From NCBI GenBank assembly GCA_949318235.1, contig OX439136.1, forward strand, positions 8,934,403 to 8,998,402: a stretch of 64,000 bases of DNA. Reading direction: 5' to 3'. The first letter of the stretch is position 1. Every line of letters starts with the position of its first letter. This DNA comes from Ecdyonurus torrentis. Its lineage: Eukaryota > Arthropoda > Insecta > Ephemeroptera > Heptageniidae. The position numbers and the translations under genes are program-made. The notes under the pieces are model-generated. The model was given only the letters and a program-made list of their open reading frames with translations, ran no database searches and was not told where the DNA came from. Of the stretch, positions 1 to 20,086 are shown piece by piece.

Positions 1-85
1 AATATTTTTTGAAATACAAATAGTTTACGAGCAGCGTATGAAATCAACACTATATGTAATAATTAACTATTGAACGTGATTTCAG

Positions 86-3000
86 CTTGTCTGATGAGTT
101 ACGCTACTGAGACGGTGATGCAGCGATGTCACGGCAAAAGACGATGCTCCCTTTCCGCAGATAAAGCTACATTTGGTGACCCTTGCAGTGAAAACTCGCG
201 GATGTATCTCAAAGTAGTCTATACGTGTGGTAAGCATAAATATATGATTGATTGATTGATTTTTTGGTAAATATTTCATTAACTATTATTTCTACATTCT
301 CTCATTTCGAGGCAATAACCTAAGCTAATGCATTTTAATTGTGTTATGAATGTACAATGAAATGGATACAGAATTTTGAATTGATTGAGGTAGACTGACT
401 GATTGATTGATTTATTGATCGATTGACTAACTATTTATTTATTTGGGTCTTTCTTTTTTCACTTACAACTAGCTAGTTGTTTGTTTTCATTATACTGTAT
501 TTATACTTTTATTTGCTTACTTCAGTTCCACGACGTGTCCTGAAGGAACGCTACGAAGACCTACCAGAAGATGACGAGATATTGACAGCCGCGGCACTAC
601 CAGAGTATGATGACGATGATTTAGGAGAAGACCTTGTGGTCAATGTGAGTCCAGCACCTGCTCTGGGACCTGCACATAACCCTGCTATGGGCCCTGAGGT
701 TGCTGGTACTCGCCAACATGGCAATACTACCGTAACTCAAGCCAAACCTTCACCAAATCCAGGAAAATCCAGAAGTAAGCCGCTAACACCAGGTATATTT
801 CTAATCTTTTATACAAAATATTATTTTATTTACAATTTTATCGCAATAGAACAGAAAATTTTTATTTTATTTTTAAAAGCAGAGCCTTTTTTCGTTATTT
901 TTTTATATTCCTACAATAACAAAGCAAAATTTTAAGTTTTAGTAATGACCGCAGTTAAAAAACATACATTATATAAAAATAATGCACCTCTGAATCAATG
1001 GTCTTTTAATCATACTATTACGTAAAATACAATTAAATATTGCTTTGTAATTAATGGGAATGTTTCGCATGAAATGCATGTAATTACGCGCACTTAAATA
1101 TTATTATATTATTTCTTTTATTCATAAATTTTTTTTGTCGTATGTTTTTAATTGTATTATTAGTCTTGCTGCATGTTGCGTGTTATTTGAATTTTTCCCT
1201 ACTGACCACATTATTACATACTTATAAAAACCAAATACATACACAAATAATCCTTTTCCATATTATCCTGATCTATATATTAATTCGATCTAAAATAATC
1301 GCGAGCAAGACCACTGTACAAAATATTTTTTACACGTTTTTTTTTTTTTTTTTTTTTCTTTCCGTGTGCGCTTTCGGACACTGTAAATTACATGCAAATC
1401 TGCGAGCTTCAAATACAAAAATATAACTTAAAATAAATTTAATATTCATCTGATACTATAATTTATTATATATAAACTGTAAATAATATAATACTAAAGC
1501 ATATTTGGTTTTAATATTTTGGAAATATATAGGGTGCATTTTGACAACAAAATAAAATTTAAAGAATTTCTTTTCATGCTGCAATAATATAAAAAATTCT
1601 GTTGAGTCACAAGTAATAATGTAATAATTAATGCAATTAATCTAAAAAAAACGCAATTATTTTAGTAATTAATTGTTATCAAGCAAAATATATATTATTA
1701 GTAAACAAATAAAATTTAAATAATATTTTTGGACTTTTTAAATTCTAATCTATCAAAAGTAAAAGATTGAAAAAATAATAATAATAATATAAAAAAAAAT
1801 ACTGTCAGTACCATATGGCACCTACCGCAACTTTATCTAAATTTATTGCAAAAAAAGTTTAGTGTCCCATCTGTATGGTTAATAGTAGATGAACACTCTT
1901 GCAATAACACAATTGTGATAATAGTGTTGATATTATCATATAAGATGTTTAGACGCAATAGAAACGTGATTTCTTTATATATTTTTTTTCTTCTTCAATT
2001 TTATACGTAAGTAAAGAACAAAATACATCGCGATATATAGTCAGCTTTTTTCTATTTGTAAGAGATATTTGAATACCCCCCCCCCCCTACCTAAATTATA
2101 AGGCTATAAAATGACAGCATAAGAAAATGGCAAGGAGAAGAATATAAAAAGTCCAAATGTAGATAATTTTTTTTAATAAGCTATAAAGGCGTAATGCGGT
2201 TAATGTAAAAGTAAGGTCGAAAAATTGCTGATGTATTTATATTTACAGTCCCTCCCGCCTCTCGCCTCCCCGCCCTTCACTCTCCCACTATTAAACCCTC
2301 ACAAGATATGCAAGGTGATGAAGATCTAGAGGCAATCAATTGTACCATCCTGGTTTACACAGAGAAAAACAGAGTCATTGGTTTTATATCACAATGGATC
2401 AACACTTATACCTTTATATCCAGTAAGTAGTATTACCACCAAGCATGCATAATAATATGATGTTATGTCTTTTTAAGTGTATGTGATAAATATGGTTCAA
2501 GATATTTAATTACTTTTTGTAGTAGTGATAAATTAATATGAAAAATGTATATTTTTTTAATGAATTTTTGTGATTTTTATTGAATTTAGTAACAGCAGCT
2601 ATATTAACTATAATAAAAGCTTTATGTGCATTTAAATGTATTATTTTTATGCATCTTTTCTGTGGAAATTTGATATCTAATCTATGAATGCGTAATTTAC
2701 TACTGTCTTTTTTATCACAGTTTCTAATATTTTAGCTATAATATAAAATTTGTACTAAAATATTTACAATTTTTTTAAGACCCCTTACAGGTTAGGCTAC
2801 TTTTTCAGCACATGAAAGCGACGGGTTGCCTATGTAGCAAGGATTTGAACTTTTTTTTTTTTTTTTTTTTATTGAGTTGTTATTACAATTTTATGCATAA
2901 TATGTTTCACGATCTATCTTTTTGTCTAATAGCTTCTATATGCGTGGAAAAAAGGGGTGGGGGCATAATATTTATGCAAATCCGCTGTTAGCAATATTTA

Positions 3001-3945
3001 TTCATAATTGCAATATAATTTCTGCAATTTTATAAATTAAAATTTTGCTGCACAGTATAAAAAATATATTTTAAGTCATGATTATTCATGCAAAATTAGA
3101 AATTACATTCTATAGCGTAAAATTTATAATTATCATATTGTATTTTCTGACACAGTTTGATTTTTCTTTAATTTATTTCAATTTTTTAATATGCACGTCT
3201 TATAATATGGGTTGTTCACAATGACGGGTAAATTCACGTACTTTCACGTAAAAATCCAATTAACATTGATAGTTGTATATTCACGTAAGAGTTATGTTAA
3301 GTCTCGCGTCATGTGGACAGCCCAAAAATAAATACGTAATAATTGTATTAGCTCTCATTTTCTGCAACATTTCTTTATTATAAAATAATTTATATGCTAT
3401 ATCACATAATAAATAACTATGTTATGTTGCCTAAATATCATATTGTTCAGCATTAATGTTAATGATTTCAATTTATAGCAAACATTTTTAAATGACATTA
3501 AGTGTAGCATAAATTACGTACTTTTCGTGTATGCATAATTAATGTGTGTGTGTTTTTCTAAAATATTTGTTTCATTGTTACAGATAACCAAGAAAAATTC
3601 TATCTTTATATCATCTTAAGTGTAAGTGCTGGTCTACTATTATTTCTTGGTGTAGTAATTGGTCGTTTAATTGTACAACGACATCGTGCTAGAGCAAGAG
3701 CTAAATTTCATGTATCTGAACCACTACCTAATGGTTTTGCTGATGAAATATCTGAAATTGATGCTGATATTGATTTAACTACAACTGTACCACCACCACC
3801 ACCTATGGCACCACCTCCAGGAAGATTAGATCGTGCTGATGAAGTAGTAAGATACGGAAATAGTAGTGGTATTCATCGCCAAGATAGTGATACAAATCCT
3901 CGTAGTTTGAGTAGGCCAGGTAACAGTCAGTATTATTATGGGTGA
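86..3945 (+). CDS. EVA1C: EVA-1 family (EVA1C-like) lectin receptor, 3' part
   Basis: Single-pass cell-surface receptor of the EVA-1 family (Slit co-receptor in nematodes, heparin-binding in vertebrates), 5' exons lying outside the window. Four exons are seen: 86-229, 526-792, 2249-2422 and 3584-3945 (stop TGA 3943-3945). All have AG/GT borders and the same split-codon phase, so they join cleanly. Exon 1 encodes the C-terminal half of a SUEL/galactose-binding lectin domain (motifs CHGKRRCSL, FGDPC, VVYTC). Exon 2 begins VPRRVLKERYEDLPEDD and continues into an acidic, Pro/Ala-rich linker. Exon 3 carries the juxtamembrane GFISQWINTYTFIS stretch typical of the family. Exon 4 has the membrane segment (LYIILSVSAGLLLFLGVV), a basic stop-transfer RHRARARAK, and a cytoplasmic tail with a PPPPP run ending SQYYYG. 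A possible poly(A) signal AATAAA is at 4111-4116. Family assignment is confident; orthology to EVA1C rather than another EVA1 member is inferred from the lectin domain. Confidence 0.87.
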
Positions 3946-5599
3946 GGTCAGTGTCCGGTTGTTTGCACTGGTAAACAGCCAACTTACTGTCTCTAAATTT
4001 CATTATTTAGTGTTATAACAGTTTGAAAAAAAAATTACCAAAATATACCATATAAGACTTAATACATGATAAAAAAAAATTATGTGAAAGACATTATAAA
4101 AATGGTGAACAATAAAAAAAAACAGTTGAACTGGAAAATTTTAATGTATTTTTCTAAAAAATAATAATAAAAAATAAAATTTAAACAAGTTTGTTAACCA
4201 TTTTAAAAATATGACAATTTATTGTATTTTATCTGAGAATCCAGTTTCAGAAAAATGTTCAAATGTTTAAATAATAAATATAAACCATAACAAACTTTTT
4301 TTTTTGTATATATTATTGTATAGTTTGTGTTTTATTTATAAATATTTTAATTATGTGAAAATGGAGTATCATAAATTAAAACTATATAAAAAAAATAATG
4401 TTTTAATAAAATTGGCATGATTGTCTTAATAATATTTTATTATTATTTGGACACTTTATTATATGATTTTTTTTTGTTTACCTAATACAACACACAATTT
4501 TTTAAATATATATAATTATAATATTTATTAAATTATAAATTTATTCACGAATTTATTTTAAGCGAAATAAAAATTAATAAAAATGATGTCTTCTCATCAG
4601 AAAATCATTACAAACAGCAATAATTAAATATGCAACATTGAAGACAAACAAAATCAAGACAAAATTGTATTACGATCATAAAATTACTTATTTGCCGTAT
4701 CGTTGTAGCTTTTTCATGAATTTAGAAATTAAAACAAAACAGTAATTTTTTTTTTTTTTTTTTTTGTCTTCACGTCGCGTACATTCAATGACACGATACT
4801 TCATATAATTTTTAAACCATTATAATTTAAAACAAAAATTACGCTCCATTTTCACAGTATGTAATTATTTTTATTGTGCCAAAAATACTTAATTTATTTA
4901 TTTGTATTTATTATTATTTATTTTCTATTTATTATTACCAGGTAAAAAAAAAATTAAAAGTGAAGTGATTAAAAAAATATAATATATTATATGTAAAGAT
5001 TTGATGTCCGATGTCTATATATATAGATTTTCCTTCCCCTGTCAGAAATATTTGTTGTTTATAATAATTAGGCCTATATAAATATGTGAAATAACAAATC
5101 AATCTTCAACATGTTTTATACACAGATACCAAGCACGTTCAATGAAAAAAAATATATATGTAAAAAATCTTTTAAATGTTAAAATGTTGTATTATTTCTT
5201 ATAAACCCAAAAATTTCCTATATCGTAAAATTATCTATTCTCACAAAATAGTAATAATAATTAACATACTCAATCACATAACATGATTAGCATGTAACAT
5301 ATAAATATTGAGTTAAAACTAGTTTAATGAAACATAGGTACAAAAATAAAATTTATTTCTTTTTATATTTGTTCCTCTAATGGATGTTTACTTTTACTAT
5401 AAAAATAAATTATAATATGTAAAAATATATTCAATGTCATTATATTAGATTTTACAAAATACTCTCAGCTTCTCATTATTTTCAATTTGATTTACGTATA
5501 CGTAAGTCTTATTATAAGACTACAGGCAATTTATTTAAAATAATAAAATGTAAAGCCGTGAGTGTATGAATTTATATAAAAGTCTATACGCTATGTTGT

Positions 5600-5760
5600 G
5601 GACCACTTAATAAAATATAGGCGCGTATGGGAAAGTAACGCATGTTTTGACGTTTAAAAATACTTAGCAATATTTTTGAGAGCATTGATGCTGTTATATA
5701 CGTATAGTTATAACAGGTTGAATAAGTTTTTTAAGTATGCATGTGAGCATATTAATAGTA
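5600..5760. repeat. Dispersed repeat family E, fragment
   Basis: Contains the diagnostic string GAGAGCATTGATGCTGTT followed by AACAGGTTGAAT. Related copies are at 31245-31575 (reverse), 32480-32790 and, more weakly, 23738-23925. No coding capacity seen; probably a fragment of a non-autonomous transposon. Confidence 0.55.
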
Positions 5761-5822
5761 ATAATAATATAATCAGAGGAAAACGCCTAAAAGAAAGTTT
5801 GTTCTATGCTGCGCAAGTTATA

Positions 5823-5858
<36 letters not shown>

Positions 5859-6691
5859 AGACAATTTAAGCCGCAAAGAATAAAATCCACGACGCAGATA
5901 TAAATATAAGAAGAAGAAGAAAAGGTGTTGTAGTTGTACTGCGTATATATAAATGCATGTACAAATAAGTTAAAAATTCCTTATGTTAATTATACTTTTT
6001 CTATTATTGTCAAGAAAGTGTATGAAAGTCAGTTCAGTAAACTCCCAAAGCAGCGGATCTTATAAATTGCATTCGATTTCGATGTCATAGTATTATTATA
6101 TACATATAGGTGAACGAGAAAAAAAGTGACAGAGATGCTTAGGCAATCAAGTTTATATTCAATAATCCGTAATGTTGGGTTGGGACGTACATTATAATTA
6201 TTTATAATATAATTGTGATAGTTATGTATGGTCAAGTCAAACATTGCTTTCGTCCTAACGAAAATATATTTAAAGTTATATAATTAAATTAAAAAATAAT
6301 AATAATAATTATAAAAATGAAAACAGCAAACTATGAGTGTTACAAAGAAAAACAAATTGATAATTGAACTAAAGGATTAAGATTGTATGGTAAGGTAACT
6401 ACAGATAATTCATTAATATTATACTATATCATAGTTCGTCTTATTAAAAAAATGCAGAGGAAAAAATACTCACGATATTTTCACAGGGAAAAAAAAAGGG
6501 ATAATTATAAGAAATAATTTACTGTAAAATAAAACAAAAATTTAGGAAGAAAATAAATTGACAATTATCTCCAAATTGTGACCGGCACACTGTATTTTAT
6601 AAGAAAACGGACTTTTCATAAATTATTTGGATGCCAGTAATCACTTTTTTTATCCTTTCTTTTTCTTTATGAAAATAAGTTATGCTGCATG

Positions 6692-6729
6692 CTTCATTTC
6701 CATTTCATGCATATGAAATGGAAATGAAG
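6692..6729. repeat. Perfect 38-bp palindrome
   Basis: Two perfect 17-bp arms (CTTCATTTCCATTTCAT and its reverse complement) are separated by GCAT. It is isolated in AT-rich DNA and far from any coding exon. Confidence 0.8.
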
Positions 6730-7012
6730 TGCGTATTGGTCTTATTTGGGAGATCAGCGTCAATTTGTTTGCTTCTCCAATTTTGTGTTGTCGATTATAA
6801 TAATACTTTTGGTTATTATTTAAATTTAATCATTTGCACATAGATACTATAAAACGTTTTTAATATTTTTTTATTGTATATTATATTAATATATATAATA
6901 TAATAATATTATATTATACGCATTCGTATTATATATATATATATTATCATATATTTGAAGAAGCATAATTTCATATTTTTATGTGATTTTTTCCCCTTTA
7001 CGATATTATATA

Positions 7013-7049
<37 letters not shown>

Positions 7050-8043
7050 AAAATAAATAAATACGCTATAAGAATATTTTACTGTCTTTAAATTCAATAT
7101 TTTGTAAAAATACTCTCTTCGTTACGTTCTTTGCAAGGCTTTTAGCTTGGACTTGAAACCTATAGCTATCTCACTGCAAGACATACATACATACAGTATA
7201 TTATGTCGTACATAACCAATCCATTACTCGTTTCCTTTGATTATATTATAGTAGTCACTCGCTGCATGATGACGTTTCACGATTTCAGTCATTTTTAATT
7301 TAAGTTTCCTGCATTCGATTTTGATTATACAGAGAAATCTCTAATTTTAATCTTTTAGAACGCTTTTTTACATTTTTTTTTCTTTTCAAGTGAGTATATA
7401 TGTATGCACTTAAATTTGCTTTTAATTTACAAGCCTTTATCAACTCTAAAATTCAATACATTTGATAAACTTTACTGATTGAATGAAAATATATTTCAGT
7501 ATATTTGGATGTAATAAATGAAATAATTTAAAGTATCTGCATCTGCAAAGGGGGATGGGATGGCATAATATATTTATATAACGTTAATAGCTTTATCACA
7601 CAGAACATTTATTTAATTATACATTTTACAATACATACCATAAATATCTTTCCTCAAAATACCTTCTTTTTTTTTTTTCTTTTTATCATTCATTATAATA
7701 TCAATGTGTAATTAGAACCGGTTCTAATGACCACATTGAACAAAAAAAAAAAAAAAAAAAGTTAAATCTCTCCACATCAACCTTTCTTTATAATTTAGAC
7801 ACCCCCCCCCCCCTTCCAATCACATACAAGCTTATATTCTATACTATCTTAAAACACTTAAAGCTTTTTTCAATTGGAGCAATTTAAAATTTTATTTTTG
7901 GTTGTGCAGTGTATACGTGCCATGCCATACGTACACTATGCTATCATCATAAAATTTAAATTTCTATATAGACACTGCCTTTTAATCGTGCTACTGTTTG
8001 CCTCTTTTAATGAAACTTTTTTTTTTTAAATTTAAAAGACATG

Positions 8044-8177
8044 TACACTTCTGGACAAAAGTTAAAGAATGGTGCTGTAATGGCCGATGCGTTTTCTCAT
8101 AAAGATATAGCATTATATGTAGTGTGGTTGTGGGTTACCTATACAAATTGTTCTTAAACTTTTGGCCAGAGCTGTGC
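8044..8177. mobile_element. Tc1-like miniature inverted-repeat element, family D copy 1
   Basis: Imperfect inverted repeat with ends resembling TACACTTCTGGACAAAAGTT and the complement of CTTTTGGCCAGAGCTGTG. It shares an internal GTAGTGTGGTTGTGGGTT stretch with the better preserved copy at 47654-47783. End sequence and TA flanks resemble Tc1-type transposons; too short to encode a transposase. Confidence 0.6.
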
Positions 8178-9317
8178 CTATAACCCCAATTTTCTAATAT
8201 ACACAAGAGATCTGTTATATAGCAACACTTAAAACACATAATTGACAACACCAATATAATATATCAACACCAATACTATATATTTTTCTCTACTATACAT
8301 TTATAATTTTATTTTAAAATCTTGTTTTATAGTTTTATATTTCCTATAATATTATACAGCTCATAAAAGTCTTTTTTTAATATTCAGATTATTTTTGTAG
8401 GCCTAGTTATTTCAATGATATAGTTCCTACACAAAAATGTTACATCATCAAACAAATAGCAGTTTGCAGTATGTTTGTAAAATTATTATTTCCTGTGTTT
8501 TAGGAACACAAATCACTGAATTTCCATTTTTCAGTCCAAGAAGAACAAAGTTAAAGACAGAGTTTTATTTATACGTATAGAAATGAGACTATATATTTAA
8601 GCTAAACAGAATTTTTATGATTTGGATAACAAGAGTGTCTGCTATATAGTGTTCATGTTTAACTGGAAACAAAAATATACCAATATGGCCATAGCCAAAG
8701 TGCATATGTGCATTTGGCCAGTTTGCAGCATAAGATGTATAGTGTATTTTTCATAATTTTACACGAGACAAAACACTGCTAGTTGGCCAAACCGTTCTCC
8801 ACTGAAGTCGTGCAATATTATACATTTTATAATTTAATAAATGATTGTCAAAAAACATAAAAATCCACCGCTTATGATTACTTAAAATGCTGGAAAAGTG
8901 CCGGAAGAGGAAATCACGTGACTGTAAAAGTGGGAGAAAACTTTGCGCAAGCAGCAAGCTAGGCCTGAGCCACCTTCCACTTTTAAGATCACAGGGTTTC
9001 CTTGTTATGTTGTTAGTGTAAACAAAAGCAGTCAATTTCAGGAAACATATAAAAAGATACTCATTTTCAAAAAAAAAAATTGATAAAATCAATTTGGAAT
9101 AAAATTTGCATATATATGCACTCTCTTTGTGGGACAACCTTGGAATGTACATAATTATGCCCTTTGGTTGCGGCTACATTGATATATTTGATAATCATCA
9201 AGTCTACACCAAAAATTGAATTATATATATAGGCCTATAATTTTTTTTTTCAAAGTATTTGCAGCAAAATAATTATTAGTTAAAAATAAAAAGTGTATAG
9301 CAAAACACGCTATTGTA

Positions 9318-9541
9318 GACTCAATTGTTGGCATGCTAACGGCTTTTGATGGGTTATCTAAATGGAAAAGGGTCGACTTTCAACTGTTGGCACTTTAAGT
9401 AATAATATTATCTTGAGAACATAATTGATGCCACCATTGAGTCCAATCTTATACCCCGGGTATCCAAATTTTCAAGTTTCAAGTCTCTGACTTTATTTAT
9501 TTTAAGTTTTTAATAACCCATCTGCCAACAACTGAGTCGAC
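9318..9541. mobile_element. Inverted-repeat element ending GACTCAATTGTTGGCA
   Basis: The left end GACTCAATTGTTGGCA pairs with the right TGCCAACAACTGAGTC with about one mismatch. A second copy of the end-like motif (GTCGACTTTCAACTGTTGGC) sits inside. Non-coding; interpreted as a degraded miniature transposon. Confidence 0.55.
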
Positions 9542-9803
9542 CATATGTATACAACAATATTTATTTGAAATTGCAGTGGATAATTTTATGTGAAGAATTT
9601 TACTTTTATGAGCCATGAATTAACTAATGAGAATAGATTAAATTTTATTGATTTCTAAAACACTTAATTACGTAACACTCAATATTAAAACTGTTTACAT
9701 TTCATAACAATCTCATAGATGCATCAAGATGGTGTGTTTCTAGCTTTCTTTTTAAGCAAACCATAGGCCATATATTTATATATTCTTCCATTGCATATAG
9801 CTA

Positions 9804-9806
<3 letters not shown>

Positions 9807-9879
<73 letters not shown>
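9807..9879. repeat. (AT)n microsatellite
   Basis: About 73 bp of uninterrupted alternating T and A. Confidence 0.95.
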
Positions 9880-9885
<6 letters not shown>

Positions 9886-10019
9886 TTATTGTATCTATCC
9901 TAAGCATTTATAGGTATATTATACTATTATAGTTTTGTCTTATACATTTCAGTAAGATGTATGATTTAATTTTTAAACAAATATGTGCAATATGCTTGTT
10001 ACCGATGGTGACAAATAAA

Positions 10020-10504
10020 TAATAGAAGACTTGCAAAAGTAGGTTTAATGAGAAAGTAAACAAACTCACAGCCCAACAATACTAACAAAGTGCTAGCAGA
10101 CGACTTTGTGTTCCTGTCTACATTTAATATGTTTTCTTATGGGGCAATGAAGCAGCTATAACTTGAGTTAGCATTATTTTTCAGAGCTGAATTTTTTACT
10201 GTAGCTTGCTGAGCCTCAAAGCTTTTGTTTTCCTGGATTTCAAGTCAATTAGGTCAAAAAATAATTTTTAACCAAATCACTTGAAATCCAGGAAAATAAA
10301 AGCTTGTAGGCTCAGTAAGCTACAGTAAAAATTTCAGCTCTGAAAAATAATTCTAACTTGAGTTATAGCTGCTTCATTGCCCCATAAGAAAGCATGTTAA
10401 ATGTAGACAGGAACACTAAGTCGTCTGCTAGCACTTTGTTAGTATTGTTGGGCTGTGAGTTTGTTTACTTTCTAATTAAACCTACTTTTGCAAGTCTTCT
10501 ATTA
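10020..10504. mobile_element. 485-bp near-perfect palindromic element
   Basis: The arms are about 235 bp each and match nearly throughout, from TAATAGAAGACTTGC on the left to GCAAGTCTTCTATTA on the right. The short loop lies near 10250-10268. Flanking TA dinucleotides on both sides fit a TA target site. There is no meaningful ORF. A transcript would fold into a very long hairpin. Confidence 0.8.
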
Positions 10505-12894
10505 GATACATGTGAGAAAACACATGTAAGAATACAGCAGTGGGTATAATTGTCAATTCTTTAGCATTGCTGAACTATTCGTTTGGAGAAACAACAGAGC
10601 AGTAACAAGGAATACATTTAAAATATATATATAAGCTAATAAAATCATTATTGAACAGAAACTTTCACCGGTCACAATCATTTACAACATTTGTAACTCA
10701 AATACATGTTACACTTTTATTTTATGTTCTAATTTATTATAGAGAAGCACAAAATTATTGACAATTGAGTAACAACAACAAAAAACAGAGATGTAAGTTT
10801 CAATATATGTAATATTTTTGCATACAGTATCTTTGGTCTCATGCACTGGCAGCCCAATTTTACATAATTATTTATTAACATTTTAACTGCACGTAATTTC
10901 ACATTTGAGTTGGACATAACTAACTTTAAACTTTTAATACTAGAAAATTTAATGCAGGAAAAAGTAAAAATAACAGATTTTTATAAGTTTATATAGAACT
11001 TTTTATCAAAGTTTTTATAAAATTAAACATATAACAACATAATATTTATGCTGTCACAATAATTTCAATAATACCTTAAATAATAACTCAAAATTATTAT
11101 TACAGTACTAAAAAATAAAGAAAACCAGCAATGGTTTTGTCTTACCCTTGGTGAAATATTGTCCTGAAACTTAATGGAAAATTTTGGTAGCACAGATGTA
11201 ATAATATAAATCACATTTGATAGCTTTCGGCATCAGACTCCAAGAGTCATGTGCTGAAATCTTTCTGATGTAATTTCTATTAATATATATGCAGTCTGCA
11301 CTCTGCACTACCTATATTTTCTACTGTGCTACAGAAAAATGCTTCTCTATATATGGTAAGCACAATAGGTTTTCTATATCTTTAGCTTACAAATTTACAA
11401 TACCTTACCTTGATAGCTCATACATTCCTAAATTATAATACTTATGACTTAGTCAACCTATTTCAAAATAAACAGGTGTAAGTTAATTCAATATTTTATA
11501 AATTTTTATTAATTATTTATATTTTTCAAATAAATGAACCTAATTTATTTTACCTATATAATTTTAAAAAAATACTTAAACACAAAAATAATTTTCCAAT
11601 TAGGCCCTATATTAACTTTTTAGTACATTTAAATTTTAAAAAATATATATTTTTATGATTTTTTTTTTAACTTTATATATTTTGAAAGAGATGTTGAAAG
11701 TGGCAATTTTACATGTCCTATACACACACAATAGAACTATTGTTATGTGTATTTTAGCAAGAATTACCTCACTAAAACTTTATATAAAGAAAAATAATAA
11801 TATTAATATTTTTTTTTTAATATAAAAATAATAATAGTTACAGTATAAGCTCTTTTAAATAATATCTACTATAATGAAAATTACGTATCCTATAGGAACT
11901 AATTATAAATTAGTGATCTTAATTGATGTACACTCAATAAGGTACAACTGCGTCCTGCAGCTGGATAAATCCAAGTTTCTGATTGGCTAACATCCAAAAA
12001 CACCTGATAATCAGGTTAATATAACAAAGGAAAATATCAGCTGAATGCCAGTTGTATAGGCAACTTTATATTTAACAGGTTAACCATGAGATCTTACCGT
12101 ACGTAAACACATAGGTATATGGTTATAGGTTGTTTTTGAATTTTAAAAAAAACAAAAAAAAACAAAAAAAAATACCCTGAAGTGATCTGTCTTAAAATAT
12201 TAATAAGCCCGCTTATATATGTTTATCTTATAGTTATTAAGTTTATATCTTAAATATATCTTTTGAGCTGTACATACCTGCAATCTCATCATCCCATCAT
12301 TATAATTTACAAAAATACAGTTTGGCAATTTTTTTTTCTTAAAATTTATAAATACTTATAACTGACCATGTAGAAAAAAAAAGAAAAAAAAAGATAGTCA
12401 GACATAGAGTTAAAAAATAAATATAAATTTTTTATAGCATTATGTTATAGATACAATATCAGTAATAAGGTATTAAATGAAATTTTATATATGAAATATT
12501 TAAATGCATTCTCAGTAATAATAACAATAATAAACTAGACATATAATAAAAAGCAAAATATTTGTAGAATCGGGCAGTATCGATACTGCCAAGCACATAA
12601 TTAATGCATGTAAAGCATTTTTGTTCTCTGTGTAGTAAGAGAAAAATCTTAAACAGAGAGAGAGTACTAAGAAACATTTTAAAATTATTTTTAGCATTTT
12701 TTTTTTATCGCCCAAATCTTTCAAATATGTGTTTCTGCTTCTACGGTAAAGGGTAAACTCTTGATTTTGTGAAATCACAAGGGGCGGGCAAGAGGATATA
12801 TATGAACATTTCACAAAATCAAAAGGCTTTAACATTGAAAAGTCTATATTATTTTGGTTAAGACCAATACTTGACTTCACAAAATAGAGAATTT

Positions 12895-12928
<34 letters not shown>

Positions 12929-13856
12929 CCACCCACTATACATTTTTTGCAATGATTTTCTTTACTTTCTGTATAATTGTTAGGGTCTATTTTTAAGAAA
13001 TATAATAGTCCTATTTAAAAATGTTAATAGTGTAGTTTATAGATTAAAACTTATCATAGAAGATCACGTTTAAATGTTTATATTTTTAGCTTACCTATAT
13101 ACTGTAATTTATATTTTTAGATACTAGACCTTTACCTTATTTATTAATTATCATGCACTACATTTTACACTATATCTTAGATACTTAATACATATATTAT
13201 AGTATAATATATCATAGACAGAAATGATCATTATTATATTCACTACACCCTATACAACATTTAATATTATTGTAACTATATTCTAAATCGTACTGTTTTT
13301 ATATCTAAAACAAATATAGCAATAAGGAAAGAAAAAAATATTATAGGCATGGACATAGCAAGCATTTTCTAGTTCATTTTATATAGGTGGAAAACGTAAA
13401 TATTAATGTTCTATTTCTTTTTTTTCGCCTCACTATAATACTTTCATATCTTATATAATCCCAAGAGTTATGATCTAACAAGATTAAATACTCAGTCAAA
13501 TAAAAATAATACTGACATTTGTAATAAATTTTAATAGCCTATATATAGCTACAAAATTAATTGATCGGTGGGACAAGTTAACTAATCACAGGAAAGGAGC
13601 GGAGAAATACCCTTTTAGACTAACCTTTAGCATTGAAGCCCGGGTACCTATAATTATAGCATCATTTGACAAAACTAGTGTACCATGGACATAAATTTGT
13701 TAAATAGGGATACTATAGATTATAGATACATTTTAATATAGGGCAGGTAAAAGAATCTGTAACCGGACAACCCAATTTAATTTTGAGACCCATACATCTT
13801 TAAATTAGCTGCCTGACTTATATCATACTTATCATACTTCAGTAACAGAGAGATGA

Positions 13857-20086
<6,230 letters not shown>

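Larger units (their letters stand above)
3946..13856. other. Gene-poor intergenic region between EVA1C-like and ankyrin/SOCS genes
   Basis: No convincing coding exon is visible in about 9.9 kb. The first few hundred bases are the likely EVA1C-like 3' UTR. The rest is AT-rich with homopolymer A/T and C runs (for example C runs near 2077 and 7802), dinucleotide AT tracts and several inverted-repeat elements listed separately. The downstream ankyrin/SOCS gene is on the minus strand, so the two genes converge here and no promoter is required in this interval. Confidence 0.6.

Noticed and set aside
793..935. Continuation of the EVA1C-like exon 2 frame past 792
   Set aside because: The sequence becomes AT-rich and hydrophobic after GTATAT at 793, and the phase to exon 2249-2422 is right if splicing occurs at 792.
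8751..9152. 133-codon minus-strand ORF
   Set aside because: No recognisable domain and the composition follows local AT bias. It has no splice partners or conserved blocks; treated as chance.
12512..12952. 146-codon minus-strand ORF
   Set aside because: Begins in a poly(T)-derived Phe run and shows no family features.
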